Below, one piece after another: positions 1-6,678 of a stretch of 12,932 nucleotides of DNA. The position numbers were made by a program, and so were the translations under genes. The notes below the pieces were generated by a model that was given only the letters and a program-made list of their open reading frames with translations, did no database searches and was not told the DNA's origin. Positions within the stretch are counted from its first letter, which is position 1. Every line of letters begins with the position of its first letter. Origin of the DNA: Campylobacterales bacterium (lineage in GTDB: Bacteria; Campylobacterota; Campylobacteria; Campylobacterales; Nitratiruptoraceae); assembly GCA_027068245.1 (NCBI GenBank), contig JAMOUF010000084.1:1-12932 (forward strand). Reading direction: 5' to 3'.

Positions 1-24
1 CTTTATACAAAGGAAGCAGTGTGA
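1..24 (+). CDS. C-terminal end of an upstream gene (possibly psd), partial
   Basis: Reading from base 1, seven sense codons (Leu-Tyr-Thr-Lys-Glu-Ala-Val) are followed by TGA at 22-24. That stop overlaps the nadA GTG start at 21-23 in a GTGA junction, the same kind of tight overlap seen between most genes here. The frame is therefore probably the end of a real upstream gene in the same operon. In Helicobacter pylori I recall psd (phosphatidylserine decarboxylase) lying directly before nadA, so psd is the first guess. Seven residues cannot identify a family, and the frame could be chance. Confidence 0.35.
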   Translation, partial: LYTKEAV

Positions 25-1025
25 ATGAGAAGAAAGTATTGCAAGATAAGATAAAAGAGCTGAAAGAGAAGCTGGGCGTAACCATTGTAGCCCACTACTA
101 CCAAAAGGATGAGGTATTCGAGATTGCCGATATTACCGGGGACAGTCTGGAGCTGGCAAAAAGGGCCAAAGAGAGCCAAAACGAGTGGGTTCTGTTTTGC
201 GGTGTGGGGTTTATGGGCCAAAGCGTAAAGATAATAGCGCCACAAAAAAGGGTGGTTATGCCAAAAATAGCATGCTGCGCCATGGCAAGGATGATAGATT
301 CGAGCTATTTTGACGCCTCCGTAAAATATATGGAAGAAAAAGGGATAAAAAAAGAGGATATTCTGCCTGTCACCTATATAAACAGCGGTGCGGAAGTCAA
401 GGCGAAGGTTGGCGAGATGGGCGGGGTTGTCTGCACCAGCAGCAGTGCCGTCAAAATTATAGAGAAGGCCTTGAAAAGCGGTAAAAAGATACTGTTCGTT
501 CCGGATAAGTGCCTTGGACAAAACGTGGCCAGGATGATGGGACTCAAATCCTGCGTCATAGGAGAGGGCAGGTGTGACCCAAAAGAGGCCGATATCATCT
601 GTTACAACGGTTTTTGCTCGGTGCATCAGCTTTTTGAGGTAAAGGATGTGGAGTTTTTCAGAAAAAAATATCCGGGAATCAAAATAGCCGTCCATCCCGA
701 ATGTAAGCCCGAGGTTTGCGAGGTCGCCGATTTTGTGGGCTCTACAAGCCAGATTATAAAATATGTCACCTCTTTGCCTATCGAGCAAAAAGTTGCCGTT
801 GGGACCGAGTACAACCTGGTAAACCGTCTAAGGGAGAAAAACACATATGTGCTATCTTCTACGAAACCGGAGTGTCCTACAATGAACGAAACCGAGCTTA
901 GAGATGTGCTGACTACGCTTGAGGCTATAGAGGAGGGGGCTCCCGTAAACGAGATATTCGTGGACGAAAATACGAGAAAGTGGGCCAACGTGGCTTTGGA
1001 GAGAATGTTCGAGTATGCGAGGTAG
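21..1025 (+). CDS. nadA: Quinolinate synthase NadA
   Basis: NadA condenses iminoaspartate with dihydroxyacetone phosphate to make quinolinate, the first committed intermediate of de novo NAD synthesis, in the cytosol. It uses an oxygen-sensitive [4Fe-4S] cluster. At 334 residues it has normal length. The three cluster ligands of the family appear as Cys86 (in CCAMAR), Cys199 (in GFCSVHQ) and Cys285 (in KPECPTM). Other family signatures are AHYYQ near residue 24, the GDS at 40-42, HPEC at 225-228, GSTS at 240-243 and GTEYNLV at 261-267. The protein holds twelve cysteines in all. The GTG start has an AAGGAAG ribosome site at 10-16. The frame is open upstream to the window edge, but this start is well placed. 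nadC follows after 3 bases. A sequence-based call with little doubt. Confidence 0.97.
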   Translation: MNEKKVLQDKIKELKEKLGVTIVAHYYQKDEVFEIADITGDSLELAKRAKESQNEWVLFCGVGFMGQSVKIIAPQKRVVMPKIACCAMARMIDSSYFDASVKYMEEKGIKKEDILPVTYINSGAEVKAKVGEMGGVVCTSSSAVKIIEKALKSGKKILFVPDKCLGQNVARMMGLKSCVIGEGRCDPKEADIICYNGFCSVHQLFEVKDVEFFRKKYPGIKIAVHPECKPEVCEVADFVGSTSQIIKYVTSLPIEQKVAVGTEYNLVNRLREKNTYVLSSTKPECPTMNETELRDVLTTLEAIEEGAPVNEIFVDENTRKWANVALERMFEYAR

Positions 1026-1028
1026 GTT

Positions 1029-1850
1029 ATGTTTATAGAGGATTTTGCAAAAGCGGTTCTGGCCGAGGATATAGGACGGGGAGACCTGTTTGAGAGGGTT
1101 GCAGCTCCGAAGAAGGCAGCCGGCAAGATAGTGGCTAAATCAAAAGGCGTTCTGGCCGGAGTGCCTTACGCGGAGGCAATAGCCGGGATACTCGATATTG
1201 AGATTGTATGGGAGATGGGTGACGGGGAGGAGTTTGAGCCCTCAAAAACCATAGCAAGGCTCTATGGGGACGCCAGAGATTTGCTAAAAGGAGAAAGAGC
1301 CATACTAAACACTATCTTGCACGCCTCCTCCATAGCTGCAAAGGCCAGGGAGTTCATGCGGCAAAGCCGGGGAAAGATAAAGATACTCGATACCAGAAAG
1401 ACCAGGCCTATGCTTAGGGAGTTTGAGAAATACGCCTCCAGAGTAGGCGGTGCCGTCAACCACAGGATGGGGCTGGATGACTGCTTGATGCTGAAAGATA
1501 CCCATCTGAAGGTTTTGGAAGAGGAGTTCGAGGAGTTTATGGTAAGAGCCAGAGAGAAGATACCTTTTACCTCGAAAATAGAGGTGGAGTGCGAGAGTTT
1601 CGATATGGCAAAAAGAGCCTTTGAGGCAGGGGCCGACATAGTTATGTGCGACAATATGGAGATAGAGGAGATAAAAAGGGTTGTGGAGCTTAGGGATGCG
1701 GAGTATAAAAACATCCTTATAGAGGTTAGCGGAAATATCACCAAAGAGAACCTGGAGCGCTATGTGGATATCGGTATAGACGCCGTAAGCAGTGGAGCCA
1801 TCTTTCACCAGGCCACATGGCCCGATATATCTATGAAGATAGAGGCGTGA
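1029..1850 (+). CDS. nadC: Nicotinate-nucleotide pyrophosphorylase (carboxylating) NadC
   Basis: NadC, or quinolinate phosphoribosyltransferase, converts quinolinate and PRPP to nicotinate mononucleotide, CO2 and pyrophosphate. It uses the product of the preceding nadA. The 273 residues match the usual length. Visible signatures are AEDIGRGD at 12-19, the PRPP/quinolinate-binding stretch DTRKTRPMLR at 121-130, NHRMGLDD at 144-151, LKDTHL at 155-160, KIEVECE at 183-189, ADIVMCDNM at 202-210, IEVSGNI at 231-237 and DAVSSGA at 251-257. Two positions differ from the commonest family form: TRPMLR where TTPGLR is usual, and KDTH where KDNH is usual. I believe these are normal for this phylum. The ATG is preceded by GAGG at 1019-1022. 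The TGA stop shares one base with the next gene's ATG. Confidence 0.97.
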   Translation: MFIEDFAKAVLAEDIGRGDLFERVAAPKKAAGKIVAKSKGVLAGVPYAEAIAGILDIEIVWEMGDGEEFEPSKTIARLYGDARDLLKGERAILNTILHASSIAAKAREFMRQSRGKIKILDTRKTRPMLREFEKYASRVGGAVNHRMGLDDCLMLKDTHLKVLEEEFEEFMVRAREKIPFTSKIEVECESFDMAKRAFEAGADIVMCDNMEIEEIKRVVELRDAEYKNILIEVSGNITKENLERYVDIGIDAVSSGAIFHQATWPDISMKIEA

Positions 1851-2803
1851 TGTATAAAGAGGTTTGGCAAAAGCTTCAAGAGGCAAGGCATATAGTCCTC
1901 GCCACCCATATCAATCCGGATGCGGACACCATAGGCAGTGCCCTTGGGCTTTACCACGTTTTGCAAAAATCGGGTAAAAGGCCCTCCCTTTTCAACAGCG
2001 ACAAGGAGCTGCCCTACAACCTGGATTTTCTGCCGGGGATAGAGAGGTTTGGCACCAGCATTGCGGATAACGCCGAGCTTCTGGTCTCACTTGACTGCGG
2101 CAGCTTCGACAGGCTGGGGATAGATAAGTTCGATGGATTTATCATAAATATAGACCACCACCGCTCCAACGAGTTTTTCGGAGATTTGAACCTGGTGGAG
2201 CCCTCCTTTGGGGCCACGGCCCAGGTGGTGTTTGAGCTGCTGGAGAGAAATGGCGCAAAACCTTGTAAAAACAGCGCCACGGCCCTTTATACGGGTATCG
2301 TCGACGATACCGGCTTTTTCAAATATGAGAGCGTGAACGAAAAGCTTTTTCGAAGCGTGGCGAAACTTTGCGGGTACGGGGCCAGCCCCCACTATGTGGC
2401 AAAGATGCTTACTATGAGGGAGCCTTTAAGCAAGATCAGGCTTATTCAGATGCTGTTGGCCGATCTTAAACTCTATCTAAATGGCAGAGTGGGCGTTATA
2501 GAGCTGACAAGGGAGATTTTAAAAAAGACGGGGGCCAAAAAGGAGATGGCGGACGACGCCCTTCATATGGTCCGCTCACTGGCTACCGTGGAGGTGGCCG
2601 TGTTGCTGCGTGAAGAGGATGATGGAAAAATAAAAGTCTCTCTTCGCTCAAAAGATAGAGTGGACGTATCGAAAATCGCCATAAAATTTGGCGGAGGGGG
2701 ACATAAAAATGCGGCCGGGTTTACGATTGGAGGCACCTTCGATGAGGTTTTGGAGATGATTTTGAATGAATTAAAAAGGGAGTTGGATGAGACGGCGCAG
2801 TAA
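1850..2803 (+). CDS. DHH/DHHA1 family phosphoesterase, NrnA-like (oligoribonuclease / pAp phosphatase)
   Basis: This is a 317-residue DHH-superfamily phosphoesterase. NrnA-type enzymes degrade short RNA oligomers (nanoRNA) and dephosphorylate 3'-phosphoadenosine 5'-phosphate; some relatives hydrolyse cyclic dinucleotides. The N-terminal DHH domain shows the metal-binding motifs THINPDADTIGS (19-30), SLDCGS (80-85), IDHH (101-104) and GIVDDTG (149-155). The C-terminal DHHA1 domain ends in the substrate-binding GGGGHKNAAGF (281-291). An in-frame ATG at 1817 would add 11 residues. I chose the ATG at 1850 because it forms a TGATG junction with the nadC stop, has AGAGG at 1841-1845, and gives the usual short N terminus. 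The exact substrate cannot be read from sequence. The gene overlaps the next one by 17 bases. Confidence 0.9.
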   Translation: MYKEVWQKLQEARHIVLATHINPDADTIGSALGLYHVLQKSGKRPSLFNSDKELPYNLDFLPGIERFGTSIADNAELLVSLDCGSFDRLGIDKFDGFIINIDHHRSNEFFGDLNLVEPSFGATAQVVFELLERNGAKPCKNSATALYTGIVDDTGFFKYESVNEKLFRSVAKLCGYGASPHYVAKMLTMREPLSKIRLIQMLLADLKLYLNGRVGVIELTREILKKTGAKKEMADDALHMVRSLATVEVAVLLREEDDGKIKVSLRSKDRVDVSKIAIKFGGGGHKNAAGFTIGGTFDEVLEMILNELKRELDETAQ

Positions 2804-4148
2804 AAAGGGTTTGTATCTGGGACTGTTTACGTTGGCGGCGCTGGGAGTGCTTGGATATTTTATATATACCTCTGAAACTTTCGAGAGGGAGAAACCCTCT
2901 ATAAAAGTTGCCGACAAGATATACTGGAATCTTAAAAAACCGTTGAATATTACTATAGAGGACAACAGTGGCATAAAGTCATACAAAGTGATTTTAAGTA
3001 ACGGCAAAGAGCAGGTTACGGTGGATACAAACGAGTTTGCCAATCCTGAAAAAAGAGTCGATATCGTGGTTGAGCCGCCTGCCGATATGGAGTTTGACAA
3101 AGGTAAGGCCCAGCTGCTGGTAGAGGCCAGCGATAAAAGCCTTTGGAACTACTTTTTGGGAAACAGCGCCTCCAAGGTGGTCAATATCCATATCGACACC
3201 AAAAGGCCTGAGCTTTTTGTGGTAAACAACTCCTACTCCATCACAAAGGGTGGCAGCGCGCTGGTGATTTTCAAATGCCAGGATAAAAACCTCAAAGAGT
3301 TTTTCATCAAGACCAATTACGGGAAAAAGTATAAAGCCGCCCCATTCCACAAGGAGGGGTACTATATAGCCCTGATAGCCTGGGACCTTACAAAGCCCAA
3401 TTTCAGAGCCGATATCGTAGCCTATGACAGGGCCGGAAACAGGTCCAAGGCCCATATTCCGCTATATCTTAAAAACAGAAAATACAGAATCAGCAAAATA
3501 ACCCTCAAAGAGAGCTTTTTGCAAAACAAAGTGGCTCAGCTGGCGGAGGAGTATCCCGAAACCGCATCCATGTCGCCCGTTGAGAAGTTCAAATTCATAA
3601 ACGAGACGCTTAGAGAGAAAAACGAGGAGCTGATACATCTGCTTGCATCGAAGGTATCCGGCGATATGGTGGAGGATTTTGACATAAAACCCTTTCATCC
3701 GTTGAAAAACGCGGCCGCAGTGGCAAGTTTTGGAGACCATAGATATTACTACTACAAAGGCAGGCTGGTAAGTGAGGCTTACCATATGGGCCTGGATTTG
3801 GCAAGCACGAAGATGGCGCCGATAAAATCTTCCAATTACGGCAGCGTGGTGTTTGCCGACTATAACGGCATATATGGAAATATGCCTCTAATAGACCATG
3901 GACTTGGCCTCTATACCCTTTATGGTCACTGCTCCACGCTCTTTGTCAGAAAAGGGGATGAGGTGAGTGCCGGCGATACCATAGCCAAAACGGGTATGAC
4001 GGGACTTGCTCTTGGAGACCACCTCCATTTTGGAGTGGTGGTACAAGGAGTTGAGGTAAGGCCTGCGGAGTGGATGGATAGAAGGTGGATTAAACTCAAT
4101 ATAAAAGATGTTATAAAAGATGCGAAAAAGATGATAGACACTCACTGA
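2787..4148 (+). CDS. Membrane-anchored M23 family peptidoglycan endopeptidase
   Basis: A 453-residue LytM/M23 zinc metallopeptidase that probably cuts peptidoglycan cross-links in the periplasm. A basic N terminus (MRRRSKK) and one hydrophobic segment at about 9-27 form an uncleaved anchor or signal peptide. Residues 35-230 are beta-rich with Ig-like repeats (for example IEDNSGIKSYKV and VAYDRAGNRS). About 240-305 is helical. The M23 domain spans about 310-430, with HMGLD (His333, Asp337), YGHCS (His381) and DHLHFG (His412, His414), so all expected zinc and catalytic residues are present. The ATG has AAGGGAG at 2776-2782. The gene stands directly before lpxC, as I recall for Cj0131 of C. jejuni. 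Related Campylobacterota M23 enzymes (Csd and Pgp3 types) set cell shape. Whether this one does is inference. Confidence 0.92.
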   Translation: MRRRSKKGLYLGLFTLAALGVLGYFIYTSETFEREKPSIKVADKIYWNLKKPLNITIEDNSGIKSYKVILSNGKEQVTVDTNEFANPEKRVDIVVEPPADMEFDKGKAQLLVEASDKSLWNYFLGNSASKVVNIHIDTKRPELFVVNNSYSITKGGSALVIFKCQDKNLKEFFIKTNYGKKYKAAPFHKEGYYIALIAWDLTKPNFRADIVAYDRAGNRSKAHIPLYLKNRKYRISKITLKESFLQNKVAQLAEEYPETASMSPVEKFKFINETLREKNEELIHLLASKVSGDMVEDFDIKPFHPLKNAAAVASFGDHRYYYYKGRLVSEAYHMGLDLASTKMAPIKSSNYGSVVFADYNGIYGNMPLIDHGLGLYTLYGHCSTLFVRKGDEVSAGDTIAKTGMTGLALGDHLHFGVVVQGVEVRPAEWMDRRWIKLNIKDVIKDAKKMIDTH

Positions 4149-4154
4149 CAATTT

Positions 4155-4163
4155 TGGTAAAAT
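4155..4163 (+). promoter_or_regulatory. Probable extended -10 promoter for lpxC
   Basis: The 35-base gap before lpxC contains TGGTAAAAT, which fits an extended -10 (TGnTATAAT) with one mismatch. The expected start of transcription is near 4169-4171, giving a leader of about 13 bases that still contains the AAAGGA ribosome site at 4173-4178. No clear -35 box is visible, which is usual for sigma-70 promoters in this phylum. It would start the lpxC-tsaB-thrB unit independently of nadA. Confidence 0.45.
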
Positions 4164-4183
4164 GTAGATAGTAAAGGATAGTG

Positions 4184-5074
4184 ATGAATCAACAAACAAT
4201 TGCCAAAAGCGTGGAACTTACGGGAACGGGGCTTCACAAAGGGGTGCCTGTGACGATGAGGCTCGAGCCTTTGAGCGCGGGACGCGGCATAGAGATATAC
4301 AGAAAAGACAAAAACGTTTATATCCCTGTCAACCACAAATATGTGGTCGATACGAAAATGGCTACGGTAATCGGAAAAGATGGTGTCAGGGTATCTACCA
4401 TCGAACATCTGTTAAGTGCCGTTTACAGCTACGGCATAGACAACCTGCTTATTGTTTTGGACAATGACGAGGTGCCTATAATGGACGGGAGTGCCGCCAG
4501 TTACTGTATGTTGCTGGATGAGGCCGGTATCAAGGAGCAAAACAGGCCAAAAAGGGTACTCAAGGTAAAAAAGAGCGTCAGGGTAGAGGATGGGGAGAAG
4601 TTCGCGCAGCTCAACCCTTCCGATGGGATGGTATTCGATTTTACGATAGACTTCTCCCATCCGGTAATAGGAAGGGAGTATCTTAGATTCAACTTCACCA
4701 AAGAGGCCTATTTGGAAGAGATTGCAAGAGCCAGGACATTCGGATTTTTAAAAGAGGTGCAGTATCTAAGAAGTATAGGCCTGGCACGGGGAGGAAGTTT
4801 GGAAAATGCGGTCGTGCTCGATGATAACCGCGTTCTAAACAGCGAGGGGCTAAGATATCCGGATGAGTTTGTCAGGCATAAGATTTTGGACGCAATAGGC
4901 GACATATCACTGGCGGGAATGCCGATAATGGGCGAATACCGTGCATTTGCCGGAAGCCACGCGCTAAACCATGCGCTGGTGTCAAAACTTCTCTCATCCC
5001 AGGAAAATTACGAGATTATAGAGGCCAAGAATCAGGAATCCAGAGTTTTGTCATATGCCTTCGCCTCAAGTTGA
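4184..5074 (+). CDS. lpxC: UDP-3-O-acyl-N-acetylglucosamine deacetylase LpxC
   Basis: LpxC is the zinc deacetylase that commits UDP-3-O-acyl-GlcNAc to lipid A synthesis, at the cytosolic face of the inner membrane. The 296 residues are close to the usual length. The active-site residues are recognisable: TIEHLLSA with Glu74 and His75, RHKILDAIGD with His232 and Asp236, and GSHALNH with His259. The 27-residue spacing from His232 to His259 equals that of the E. coli enzyme (His238 to His265). Also present are TGTGLHKG near 13-20, MDGSAA at 100-105 and ARTFGF at 183-188. A GTG at 4181 would add one residue, but AAAGGA at 4173-4178 lies only 2 bases from it and 5 bases from the ATG at 4184, so I take the ATG. 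The gene overlaps the TsaB-like gene by 20 bases. Confidence 0.97.
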   Translation: MNQQTIAKSVELTGTGLHKGVPVTMRLEPLSAGRGIEIYRKDKNVYIPVNHKYVVDTKMATVIGKDGVRVSTIEHLLSAVYSYGIDNLLIVLDNDEVPIMDGSAASYCMLLDEAGIKEQNRPKRVLKVKKSVRVEDGEKFAQLNPSDGMVFDFTIDFSHPVIGREYLRFNFTKEAYLEEIARARTFGFLKEVQYLRSIGLARGGSLENAVVLDDNRVLNSEGLRYPDEFVRHKILDAIGDISLAGMPIMGEYRAFAGSHALNHALVSKLLSSQENYEIIEAKNQESRVLSYAFASS

Positions 5075-5516
5075 GATTGTCGTAATAGCGCTTGGCACTC
5101 CTCTTCTTGTGGGAATATACAGAGAGGGGAAACTTACGCAAAAGATTGTAAGCCGGGATAAGACCAGTGAGGCTCTGCCCCGGATTTTTGAAGATATTTT
5201 GAAAAAATACTCCATAAAGCGGGTCTACTACGCAAAGGGCCCCGGCAGTTTTATGGCGATAAAACTGGCCTATATATTTTTAAAAAGTTTGCAAATCGTG
5301 AAAAATTTCGAGCTATATGGGTGCGAGGGATTCGTTTTCAATGAGAACCGGCCCATAAAAGCCGTGGGGAACCTCTATTTTGTAAAAGAAAATGATAAAA
5401 TAGTCACCAAAAAAATAGATAATCCGATTGATTGGGATTTTCAACTTCCCAAGAAATTGGATAATTTAAACTGCTCTTTGGATACGGCGCCTTTATATGT
5501 CATTCCAGCAGTCTAA
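5055..5516 (+). CDS. Short, diverged TsaB-like protein (tRNA t6A synthesis subunit candidate)
   Basis: TsaB is the inactive ASKHA-fold partner of TsaD in making N6-threonylcarbamoyladenosine on tRNAs that read ANN codons. This 153-residue protein resembles it weakly. The opening strand-turn-strand (VVIALGTPLLVGIYREGKL, 9-27) sits where TsaB has its AIDTS...GL segment, and AKGPGSFMAIKLAYIFLKSL at 60-79 matches the conserved GxGPGSFTGLRxG...KGL helix. The C-terminal lobe is greatly reduced, since TsaB is usually about 220-230 residues. Position in the order lpxC - this gene - thrB matches the hypothetical gene Cj0133 of C. jejuni as I recall it. The start lies 20 bases inside lpxC, has no clear ribosome site, and probably depends on coupling. 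The sequence is visibly richer in A and T than its neighbours. The family call is fair; full function is uncertain. Confidence 0.65.
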   Translation: MPSPQVEIVVIALGTPLLVGIYREGKLTQKIVSRDKTSEALPRIFEDILKKYSIKRVYYAKGPGSFMAIKLAYIFLKSLQIVKNFELYGCEGFVFNENRPIKAVGNLYFVKENDKIVTKKIDNPIDWDFQLPKKLDNLNCSLDTAPLYVIPAV

Positions 5517-5528
5517 AGGAGAGTTTTG
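5515..5528 (+). promoter_or_regulatory. Ribosome binding site that fixes the TTG start of thrB
   Basis: AAAGGAG at 5515-5521 overlaps the TAA stop of the TsaB-like gene and is followed by a 4-base spacer and the TTG. It is one of the strongest Shine-Dalgarno matches in the window, and may compensate for a poor start codon. No other start codon in this frame comes between the upstream stop and the conserved N terminus. Confidence 0.75.
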
Positions 5529-6407
5529 TATATAAGTGTTCCAGCGACAAGCGCAAATCTGGGGCCCGGTTTCGATACCTTGGGCGTGGCTTTGAACCTT
5601 AGAAACAGCGTAAAGATAAAAAAGAGCCGTTTTTTCAGTATATCCATCAGAGGCGAGGGCCAAAACAACGTCCGGCTAAAGGGAAACAACCTCTTTATCT
5701 CCATATTCAACGAGCACTACAGAAAGCTTACGGACAGGCCCCAAAAGTTCAGATTCACCTTCTACAACCATATCCCCCTCTCCAGAGGTCTTGGCAGCAG
5801 CTCCGCGGTGATTGTGAGTGCGATTGCGGCGGCATATACCGCGGCGGGCGTTACCATACCCAGGCAGAAGCTGCTCGATTTGGCGCTTACATACGAACCC
5901 CATCCGGATAACATAACCCCTGCGGTTATGGGAGGGTTCAACGTGGCGGTTGTGGAGAACAAAAGTGTGGTAAGCCTGAAAAAAGAGATGCCAAAAAACC
6001 TCAAAGCGGTGGTTGTCATTCCAAACAGGCCAATATCTACGGCTCATTCAAGAAAGCGGCTTCCAAACAGATATGGTGCGAGAGATGTTATATACAATCT
6101 CTCCAGAAGCTCACTTTTAACGGCGGCCATATTCAGCGAAAATTTCGATGTGCTGAAAGTTGCCTCGAAAGACAGAATGCATCAGGATATCCGGATGGGT
6201 GCTATGCCGGAGCTTTTCGAGCTGCAAAAGATCGCTCTTGACAACGGGGCGCTTATGAGTACTCTTAGCGGCAGCGGCTCAACTTTTTTCAATATGTGTT
6301 ATGAAAAAGACGCCCCTAAGCTTGCCGAAACACTGCAAAACAGGTTTGAGGATTTCAAGGTAAAGACACTGGATTTTGACAACGAGGGGATAATTATCCA
6401 GGAGTAG
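5526..6407 (+). CDS. thrB: Homoserine kinase ThrB
   Basis: ThrB is a GHMP-family kinase that phosphorylates homoserine with ATP to make O-phosphohomoserine, the substrate of threonine synthase. It acts in the cytosol. The 293 residues begin with the typical strand and loop [16 protein letters not shown] (5-20). The ATP phosphate-binding motif [11 protein letters not shown] is at 84-94, EPHPDN at 124-129, and the C-terminal GHMP motif LSGSGST at 247-253. The start is TTG at 5526-5528: the in-frame TAA at 5514-5516 excludes any upstream start, and no ATG or GTG occurs before the conserved VPATS. AAAGGAG at 5515-5521 overlaps the stop of the previous gene and lies 4 bases before the TTG. A 34-base gap follows. 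Confidence 0.96.
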   Translation: MYISVPATSANLGPGFDTLGVALNLRNSVKIKKSRFFSISIRGEGQNNVRLKGNNLFISIFNEHYRKLTDRPQKFRFTFYNHIPLSRGLGSSSAVIVSAIAAAYTAAGVTIPRQKLLDLALTYEPHPDNITPAVMGGFNVAVVENKSVVSLKKEMPKNLKAVVVIPNRPISTAHSRKRLPNRYGARDVIYNLSRSSLLTAAIFSENFDVLKVASKDRMHQDIRMGAMPELFELQKIALDNGALMSTLSGSGSTFFNMCYEKDAPKLAETLQNRFEDFKVKTLDFDNEGIIIQE

Positions 6408-6424
6408 CGGTTAGATCATTTTTT

Positions 6425-6433
6425 TGATATAAT
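6425..6433 (+). promoter_or_regulatory. Strong extended -10 promoter for ylxR-infB operon
   Basis: TGATATAAT is a perfect TGnTATAAT extended -10 element, preceded by a run of T residues (6419-6425). That layout is typical of Campylobacterota sigma-70 promoters, which lack a conserved -35 box. Transcription should begin about 7 to 9 bases past the box, at A6441 or A6442. The next gene's ATG occupies 6442-6444, so the message may have little or no leader. It is the only strong promoter before the block running from ylxR to xseA and beyond. Confidence 0.75.
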
Positions 6434-6441
6434 TAGCCTCA

Positions 6442-6678
6442 ATGTCAAAGCCAGTTAGAATGTGCATAAATTGCAGAAAAAGATTTTATCAAGATGAGCT
6501 CATGAGACTCCAGTGTATCGATAAAAAAATCGTAATTTTTAGCGGGGTTGGAAGGAGCTTTTATATCTGCGAAACTTGCATTGATAATAAAAAGCTTTCA
6601 AAAAGTCTCGCTAGACTCTGTAGAATTGATCCAGGTTCGGCTTTGAAAATGTTAAAGGAGATTATTGATAATGGATAA
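6442..6678 (+). CDS. ylxR: YlxR family protein (DUF448)
   Basis: A 78-residue protein of the YlxR family, a small nucleic-acid-binding fold commonly encoded between nusA and infB. In Gram-positive bacteria YlxR has been linked to RNA binding and to regulation, including modulation of RNase P. Its role in this phylum is unknown. The family signature is clear: RMCINCRKRF (6-15), Leu20 and Arg22, then GVGRSFYICETC (35-46), with paired CxxC motifs at Cys8/Cys11 and Cys43/Cys46. No nusA precedes it here; thrB does. There is no Shine-Dalgarno before the ATG, and the promoter box ends 8 bases upstream. A second in-frame ATG at 6460 would remove the conserved Arg6, so I prefer 6442. It overlaps infB by 8 bases. 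Confidence 0.9.
   Translation: MSKPVRMCINCRKRFYQDELMRLQCIDKKIVIFSGVGRSFYICETCIDNKKLSKSLARLCRIDPGSALKMLKEIIDNG

Noticed and set aside
3..788. A 261-codon open frame on the - strand opposite nadA
   Set aside because: It is a shadow of a clearly real NadA. The translation has no recognisable motif, and the whole neighbourhood is transcribed from the + strand.
1817..1850. Upstream ATG start for the DHH phosphoesterase
   Set aside because: It would give a 33-base overlap with nadC and 11 extra residues that match nothing in the family. The ATG at 1850 has a ribosome site and a TGATG junction.
6411..6428. ATCA - six T - TGAT inverted repeat after thrB, as a terminator
   Set aside because: The stem is only four AT-rich pairs with the T run in the loop rather than after the stem. 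The T run fits better as the upstream tract of the promoter.
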